NCBI GenBank assembly: GCA_943788635.1
Contig: CALSRA010000017.1
Coordinates: forward strand, 1 to 64,000
DNA length: 64,000 nucleotides
Source of the DNA: an uncultured Alphaproteobacteria bacterium
GTDB taxonomy: Bacteria; Pseudomonadota; Alphaproteobacteria; UBA8366; GCA-2717185
Direction: 5' to 3'
The first letter of the stretch is position 1; each line of letters opens with the position of its first letter. Below the pieces are notes generated by a model, which was given only the letters and a program-made list of their open reading frames with translations, had not been told where the DNA came from and searched no databases. A program made the translations under genes and the position numbers. Positions 59,436 to 64,000 of this stretch are shown here, piece after piece.

Positions 59436-59918
59436 TCAGGCATCGGCAACGAAATCGCGCCGCCGCAACAGGGCAATGGGCAGCTTGACGACATCCCACA
59501 GGATCCAGCCCAGAACGATCCCCGCGACACCAAAAACCAGACTGGGGGCATCCAGCGGCAGCGCCGGCACGAAAGACTGCATGGTCGCCTGTGCGATATC
59601 ACCGTCGAAATGGCGCAAGAATACATAAGGCTGCGTGAATATCCCGGCCTGATCGATGGCGCGGTGGGCCGCCTCCAGCGTGTCGATTCGCGCCTGCGCC
59701 ACCGCCATCATCTGCGTGCGCAACCCTTCGTCATGAATCAGTGCCCCGGTCTGACCGTTCAGTAATTCACCCTGCCCGTGCCGCGCCTCGTCCAGATGCC
59801 CGCCGAGACGCTGCAGATAGGCATGGATGAACGCCACAACCTGCGCCGCCAAAAGCCCGCTGATTGCCGCAACGACCGTACCGGCCAGCGACTCCAGTTT
59901 TCGAAAAATCCAACGCAT
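59436..59918 (-). CDS. DUF2937-family membrane protein
   Basis: A 160-residue protein. An N-terminal hydrophobic helix (about 10-30), then a helical extramembrane part with QRLGGHLDEARHGQGELLNG and DTLEAAHRAIDQAG, and a C-terminal helix (SLVFGVAGIVLGWILWDVVK). The arrangement matches DUF2937, a family of unknown function found mostly in proteobacteria. It abuts the rhomboid gene end to end, so both proteins are at the inner membrane but with no known link. Confidence 0.72.
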   Translation of the reverse strand: MRWIFRKLESLAGTVVAAISGLLAAQVVAFIHAYLQRLGGHLDEARHGQGELLNGQTGALIHDEGLRTQMMAVAQARIDTLEAAHRAIDQAGIFTQPYVFLRHFDGDIAQATMQSFVPALPLDAPSLVFGVAGIVLGWILWDVVKLPIALLRRRDFVADA

Positions 59919-60017
59919 GATGTCTCACCCTGTTGATGACCGCTGGCTAACGGCAAAGAGTGGCGAAAACGTGGCACCGTTGCTGATCCAATTGGACGAC
60001 AGCCGATCCTGCACCAT

Positions 60018-60151
60018 GGATGCTCGGGTCAAGCCCGAGCATGACGAAACAGGTCGCGTTTCTAAAACCATCACGTCGTGGAAACCGGGCAACAGTGCCA
60101 ACGTCCGCACCACACCATCATTTGTCATACTCGGGCTTGACCCGAGTATCC
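60018..60151. repeat. Pair of inverted long palindromes (alphaproteobacterial type)
   Basis: Two 28-base palindromes, 60018-60045 and 60124-60151, have the cores GCTCGGGTCAAGCCCGAGC and ACTCGGGCTTGACCCGAGT and lie in opposite orientation 78 bases apart. From memory, CTCGGGCTTGACCCGAG-type palindromes are abundant in alphaproteobacterial intergenic DNA. They lie in a 356-base gene-free gap between DUF2937 and an aminotransferase gene. The rest of the gap contains nothing else I recognise. Confidence 0.75.
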
Positions 60152-60274
60152 AGCCAACGCGGCCAATTGCGCATTTGTCGCCGAGAAGGCGCAGCCGCCC
60201 CGGGCCTGTCATCCGCATCCTCGCGATGAAGGGCGGCGCGTTGCACCGCCCTTCCCTGTCGCGCCGATGCGCGC

Positions 60275-61489
60275 CTAAGCGAGAACCTTATCCAGTATCG
60301 CCAGCATCTCGTCGATTTCCGCATCGCTGACGTTCAGCGCGGGCATGAAGCGCAGGCTGTCGGCGCGCGGCCCGTTGAGCAGCAATCCGTTCGCCAGCCC
60401 CCGCTCGACAATCTTCGCCGCGTCGGTCCGCGTCCCCAGATCCAGCGCAAGGAGCAACCCCTTGCCGCGCACCGCACCGAGGCCATGCGTTTTCGACAGC
60501 GCCTCCAGCCCCTGCCGAAGATGCCGGGACGCCGCGTTGACCCGGTCCAGGAATCCCGGCGCGGACAAGGCTTCCAGCACCGCCAGACCGACCGCGGCCA
60601 TCAGGGCGTTGCCGTTGAACGTGCCGCCCTGATCGCCCGGTTCGAAGCAACTGACGGCTTCACGCGCCAGCAACGCCGCCATGGGCGCGCCGGCCCCGAT
60701 GCCCTTGCCCAGGGTCATGATATCGGCCCGGATACCGCTGTGTTCGAACCCGAACATCGCCCCGGTCCGCGCCATGCCGGTCTGGACTTCATCCAGGATC
60801 AACAGGATCCCATGGCTTTCGGTCAGCGCCCGCAATCCTTGCAGATAGGTATCGGTCGCCGGCCAGACGCCGGATTCACCCTGGATCGGTTCCAGCATGA
60901 TGGCGACGGTTTTGTCGGTGATCGCCGCTGCCGCCGCGTCCAGATCGTTCAGTGGCACCCGCGGGAACCCCTGGACCTTCGGTTCGAACAAGGCATCCCA
61001 TTCGGTCTTGCCCGACGCCGACATCATGGCCAGCGTGCGGCCGTGGAAGCCATGTTCGATGGTGATGATCTCGTATGCCCCGCCGCGATGCATCGCCCCC
61101 CATTTCCGCGCCAGCTTGACCGCGCCTTCGTTTGCCTCCGCGCCGCTATTCGCCAGAAAGCAGCGCTGCAATCCGCTGGCGCGGGCCAGGGCTGCGGAAT
61201 AGTCGACCATGGGCGCACTGTAAAAAGCCGGGCTGCAATTGATCAGTTGTGCGGATTGTTCGGCCAGCACCCTGGCCACCACCGGCGGACAATGCCCCAG
61301 GCAGTTGACCGCCCAGCCCTGGATGAAATCCAGATAGCGCCTGCCCCCGGTATCCCACAGCCAGGAACCCTCGCCCCGGGAAAATATGATCGGGGGCCGG
61401 TTGGTGATTTCCATCACGGCGGAAAAATCAGCCGCTTCAGCCGCTGGTTTTGATTCAGGCGATTTCGTTTCAAGTGTATCGATTGTCAT
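60275..61489 (-). CDS. Aminotransferase class III, acetylornithine/ornithine-like
   Basis: A 404-residue PLP enzyme. [48 protein letters not shown]-like [12 protein letters not shown], the active-site lysine in [18 protein letters not shown] and [13 protein letters not shown] follow the ArgD/OAT pattern. It may make acetylornithine, ornithine-delta-semialdehyde or 4-aminobutyrate-type transaminations. ATG at 61489 is preferred because GAGGACGAG lies upstream; a longer in-frame start has no such site. It is on the same strand as the VOC and FAD genes above it. Confidence 0.86.
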   Translation of the reverse strand: MTIDTLETKSPESKPAAEAADFSAVMEITNRPPIIFSRGEGSWLWDTGGRRYLDFIQGWAVNCLGHCPPVVARVLAEQSAQLINCSPAFYSAPMVDYSAALARASGLQRCFLANSGAEANEGAVKLARKWGAMHRGGAYEIITIEHGFHGRTLAMMSASGKTEWDALFEPKVQGFPRVPLNDLDAAAAAITDKTVAIMLEPIQGESGVWPATDTYLQGLRALTESHGILLILDEVQTGMARTGAMFGFEHSGIRADIMTLGKGIGAGAPMAALLAREAVSCFEPGDQGGTFNGNALMAAVGLAVLEALSAPGFLDRVNAASRHLRQGLEALSKTHGLGAVRGKGLLLALDLGTRTDAAKIVERGLANGLLLNGPRADSLRFMPALNVSDAEIDEMLAILDKVLA

Positions 61490-61737
61490 GGTCTCGTCCT
61501 CTTGGGTTGGGCCACCAGAGACGAGAACCAAAGACATAACGTCACGCACCCTCGCCATTTGGCGACGGTCGCGACAGATTGAAATTCAGAATATAGAAAT
61601 GAGCCGCCGACCGCCTATGTGAAGGCGCGGCGTCGCAAGACAAAGGTATGTGCCTGACTGCTCATCGGCGGCAAGTTACAGAGACCGGGTAGCGACGGCA
61701 AGCGGGAAAAAGGACCGCCCCCTGAACCGGCCCGCCA

Positions 61738-62163
61738 TCAGCATTCCATGATTTCGATACTCACCCCGTCGGGCGCGGAGACGTAGCACAGCTTCATGCC
61801 GCCCACGCCTTCCTTGAACGGCACGCCGAACGTTACGCCCCTGGCGGCAAGCTCGGCGCAATAGGCTTTCAGGTCGCCTTCATACAGGAAACCGAAATGG
61901 TCGGTGCCCCATTCGTTGTGGCTGGCGAAGTCGTCGTATTCGCCAATGGGATTGGTTTTGGTCGGGGCTTCGCCGGGGCGCTTGCCGCGGACGATGATAT
62001 TCACCCCGCCCAGTTCGACGAAGATCTGCGGCGCGCCGCGCGCGACCGTGTCGGCGGCGATGACCGCGCCGAATGTATCGACATACCACTGCGCCGAGAC
62101 GTGCGGCGTTTCGCTGATGATATGCACATGGTCGAACCGGAATGCCGGGTTGCTGCCGCTCAT
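61738..62163 (-). CDS. VOC-family protein
   Basis: A 141-residue glyoxalase-fold protein: RFDHVHIISETPHVSAQWYV, IFVELGGVNIIVRG, GTDHFGFLYEGDLKAYCAEL and the C-terminal YVSAPDGVSIEIMEC. The histidines near residues 11-13 and 92 and a terminal glutamate fit a metal-binding site. Its proximity to an FAD-binding gene and a 2-hydroxyacid dehydrogenase suggests a catabolic role. The specific reaction is not known. Confidence 0.8.
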   Translation of the reverse strand: MSGSNPAFRFDHVHIISETPHVSAQWYVDTFGAVIAADTVARGAPQIFVELGGVNIIVRGKRPGEAPTKTNPIGEYDDFASHNEWGTDHFGFLYEGDLKAYCAELAARGVTFGVPFKEGVGGMKLCYVSAPDGVSIEIMEC

Positions 62164-62215
62164 CGTCTTTCTCCTCCGTTAAGCCCCTCGCCGAGCCCTA
62201 TGGGCGGTCGCGCCC

Positions 62216-63685
62216 TTAATCCAAACTTTCCTGCGCCACCGCTTCGCGTGCGGCGATGCGCCCGAAGGCAAGGCATTCGCCGATATTGCCCGTGCCCTGA
62301 TACAGGTAGCTGTAGATCGAGCCGAGTTCGCCCGCGCTGTACAGCCGGGGGATTGGCGTGCCGTCCGGGCGGACGACCTGCGCCTTCTCGTTGCGGCGCG
62401 GCCCGCCCTGCGTATTCAGCATCGAGGGCGAGAGTTCCACCGCATAAAACGGCCCGTCGCCGAACGGCGCCAGCATCAGGCTGCGGCCGAAATCCGGGTC
62501 CCCGCCGTCCGTGGCAGCGCGATCCCAGCGCGCCGTGGTTTCCGTCAGCACCGCCGGGTCGAGCCCGATGGAGTCCGCCAGCGCCGCCAGCGTTGTTGCC
62601 GACCTGATCCAGCCCTTTGACAGTTCGACGCTGTTATCGGTGCTCCACTGGTATTGCTCCACCACCGGGTTCCAGCCATGGCTGGGGTCCATGTCATACA
62701 GCGGCCCGGCGGTGAACATCGCGTGGTCGAAAATCATATACATCGGGCAGGGCGTCACCAGCGGCATCCATTTGCCGTTCTTCGGGATCTTGCCGTGCCG
62801 GGTCTTGAATTTCTCGTCGGCAAAGCGCCGCCCGTCCGGGCCGACCACGACCATGCCACCGGGAAACTCCTTGGAAAAATGCAGCGCCTGCATCGAAAAG
62901 GTGGTCTCGAATTCCGGCACTTTCAGCGCCATCGACGGGCCGGCGAAGTTGTTCATGTGCCACAGGTCCGCGCCCGCCGCCATCGCCATGGAAACCCCGT
63001 CGCCTTCGTTATACGGGCTGCCCGAGGTGTAGCAATACGGCATGCCCGGCAGGTAATTGCGGATCATGTCCTGGTTGTTTTCGAAACCGCCACAGGTCAG
63101 CACCACCCCTTTGCGCGCCTTCACCGTGATGGATTGGCCGTCCCGTTCCGCCCGCACGCCGCGTATTTCGCGTGTCGCACCATCCTGGATCAGCTCCCGC
63201 CCCGGCGTTTCATAGAGGACGCGGATCGGCCGGTCCTTCACCAGGCGCTCGAAGCGCTTCCAGGTATAGGAATAGCCATAGGTCGGCCCGTCATGAAACT
63301 TGTGGACGCAGCCCGACCCGGGCAGTTCGGGGAATTCGATGCCGACCGGCGGATGCTGGTGTTCCTGCGGATCGCCGCCGACGCTGGCCAGCCAGTCATT
63401 GTTGCGGCCCATTTCCGCCGCCCAGACATCGACCATCGCATCGGGCACGGTGTACGGACCGCACAGCGCCTTCAGATAGGTCGCCGCCTCGCCGGCATCG
63501 GAGGTGTTCAGATAGCCCTGCCCGGCGACGCGGGTGTTGCCGCCTTCCCGGCCTTCCGGCGCTTTCTCCAGAATGACGGCATCCGCACCCAGCTCGCAGG
63601 CGGTGACGGCGGCCGCCACACCGGCGGCACCAAAGCCGACGATGACGAGGTCGGCTTCGATGTCCCAGCCTTCGGGTGTGTTCAT
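62216..63685 (-). CDS. FAD-binding reductase/dehydrogenase (3-ketosteroid dehydrogenase/fumarate reductase family)
   Basis: A 489-residue FAD_binding_2 protein: VIVGFGAAGVAAAVTACELG (ADP-binding), KAPEGREGGNTRVAGQGYLN, FMITGxx-like VLTCGGFENNQDMIRNYLPG and a C-terminal GSIYSYLYQGTGNIGECLAF. The family includes 3-ketosteroid-delta1-dehydrogenases, flavocytochrome c and related enzymes. It lacks a haem motif. ATG at 63685 overlaps the preceding gene's stop by four bases (ATGA), so the two are co-translated. Confidence 0.84.
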   Translation of the reverse strand: MNTPEGWDIEADLVIVGFGAAGVAAAVTACELGADAVILEKAPEGREGGNTRVAGQGYLNTSDAGEAATYLKALCGPYTVPDAMVDVWAAEMGRNNDWLASVGGDPQEHQHPPVGIEFPELPGSGCVHKFHDGPTYGYSYTWKRFERLVKDRPIRVLYETPGRELIQDGATREIRGVRAERDGQSITVKARKGVVLTCGGFENNQDMIRNYLPGMPYCYTSGSPYNEGDGVSMAMAAGADLWHMNNFAGPSMALKVPEFETTFSMQALHFSKEFPGGMVVVGPDGRRFADEKFKTRHGKIPKNGKWMPLVTPCPMYMIFDHAMFTAGPLYDMDPSHGWNPVVEQYQWSTDNSVELSKGWIRSATTLAALADSIGLDPAVLTETTARWDRAATDGGDPDFGRSLMLAPFGDGPFYAVELSPSMLNTQGGPRRNEKAQVVRPDGTPIPRLYSAGELGSIYSYLYQGTGNIGECLAFGRIAAREAVAQESLD

Positions 63686-64000
63686 TCGAACAGTTCGGGC
63701 GCGATCCACAGCGGCTCTTCACCCCGGGCGACGCGCTGCACATTGTCGAAGGAATTGCGCACCCGCGCCGTATTGCTTTCGAACGTCGGACCGGCCAGAT
63801 GCGCGGTCAGGATCACGTTGTCCAGCGTAAACAGCGGGTTGTCGACCTTGGGTGGTTCCTGGTCGAACACGTCCAGCCCGGCCGCCGTGATCGTGCCGTC
63901 GGTCAGCGCCTGATACAGCGCATCTTCATCGATGACCGGGCCGCGCGCGGTATTCACCAGGATCGCGTGGGGCTGCATCAGCTTCAGTTCCTCGGCCCCG
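63682..64000 (-). CDS. D-isomer-specific 2-hydroxyacid dehydrogenase, C-terminal part
   Basis: The gene runs out of the window, so only the last 106 residues are visible, continuing from GAEELKLMQPHAILVNTARG, GPVIDEDALYQALTDGTITA and AGLDVFDQEPP to HLAGPTFESN. These match the NAD-binding and C-terminal part of the family that includes D-3-phosphoglycerate, hydroxypyruvate and glyoxylate reductases. The histidine in AHLAG is the catalytic acid. Its stop overlaps the start of the FAD gene by four bases. Confidence 0.9.
   Translation of the reverse strand, partial: GAEELKLMQPHAILVNTARGPVIDEDALYQALTDGTITAAGLDVFDQEPPKVDNPLFTLDNVILTAHLAGPTFESNTARVRNSFDNVQRVARGEEPLWIAPELFE

Overview
The window looks like a stretch of a moderately GC-rich alphaproteobacterial chromosome, probably a Rhodospirillales-type lineage. 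The clues are the gene orders fabD-fabG-acpP-fabF-mltG, rpmF-plsX-fabH-ihfA-merR and glyA-nrdR-ribD-ribE-ribBA-ribH-nusB-thiL, together with a MucR/Ros regulator, an LdtR-like MarR protein, a cytochrome bc1 chaperone and a K+-independent-type H+-pyrophosphatase. The species cannot be named from the sequence alone.

Layout. 1-6.3 kb: end of an IlvD/Edd-type sugar-acid dehydratase and a BDH2-like short-chain dehydrogenase, then the fatty-acid synthesis operon (fabD, fabG, acpP, fabF) with mltG, and a convergent TauE-type exporter. 6.5-12 kb: sthA-type transhydrogenase, NIPSNAP protein, SRPBCC protein, a 36-residue membrane protein, a metallo-beta-lactamase-fold hydrolase with a VOC protein, and a 95-residue unknown. 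12.1-17.3 kb: tRNA-Pro(GGG), merR, ihfA, fabH, plsX, rpmF, a YceD protein, the bc1 chaperone and a divergent bamE. 17.3-28.5 kb: hppA, an MFS transporter, a fliL-like gene, the thiamine/riboflavin/nus cluster, nrdR, glyA and rpiB. 28.9-31.2 kb: mucR, a small conserved protein, an EamA exporter and a MarR regulator. 31.2-40 kb: accessory catabolic genes (3-hydroxyisobutyrate dehydrogenase-like, GFA, Baeyer-Villiger monooxygenase, dialkylglycine decarboxylase-like, OsmC, TauD/TfdA dioxygenase, HpcH/HpaI aldolase, VOC). 40-43.5 kb: Crp/Fnr regulator, response regulator, hybrid sensor kinase. 43.6-48 kb: an aconitase-family enzyme with swapped domain order, and ahpF-ahpC. 48.3-53.9 kb: an iron-uptake module (FecI-type sigma, FecR, TonB-dependent receptor with signalling domain, PepSY membrane protein). 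54-64 kb: a second catabolic region with a second Baeyer-Villiger monooxygenase, a cupin-like protein, two FAD-binding reductase/dehydrogenases, an aminotransferase, VOC and EthD-like proteins, a rhomboid protease and the edge of a 2-hydroxyacid dehydrogenase.

Two features stand out. First, about 25 single-base indels break 15 genes between 0 and 43 kb, mostly as one extra base in a short homopolymer; many are single-copy housekeeping genes, while the last 21 kb has none that I can see. This looks like consensus error in part of the assembly rather than gene decay, so broken genes are given here as repaired full-length loci with the break point stated. Second, the gene-free stretches hold structured DNA: a decamer (consensus ATTGRCATCN) in blocks phased at about one helical turn (32.26-32.54 kb), a nested-hairpin repeat whose inner stem covaries between copies (30.7 kb and a 55-bp tandem array at 38.06-38.26 kb), and a pair of long palindromes (60.0-60.15 kb). 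These are the best candidates for something not described before.
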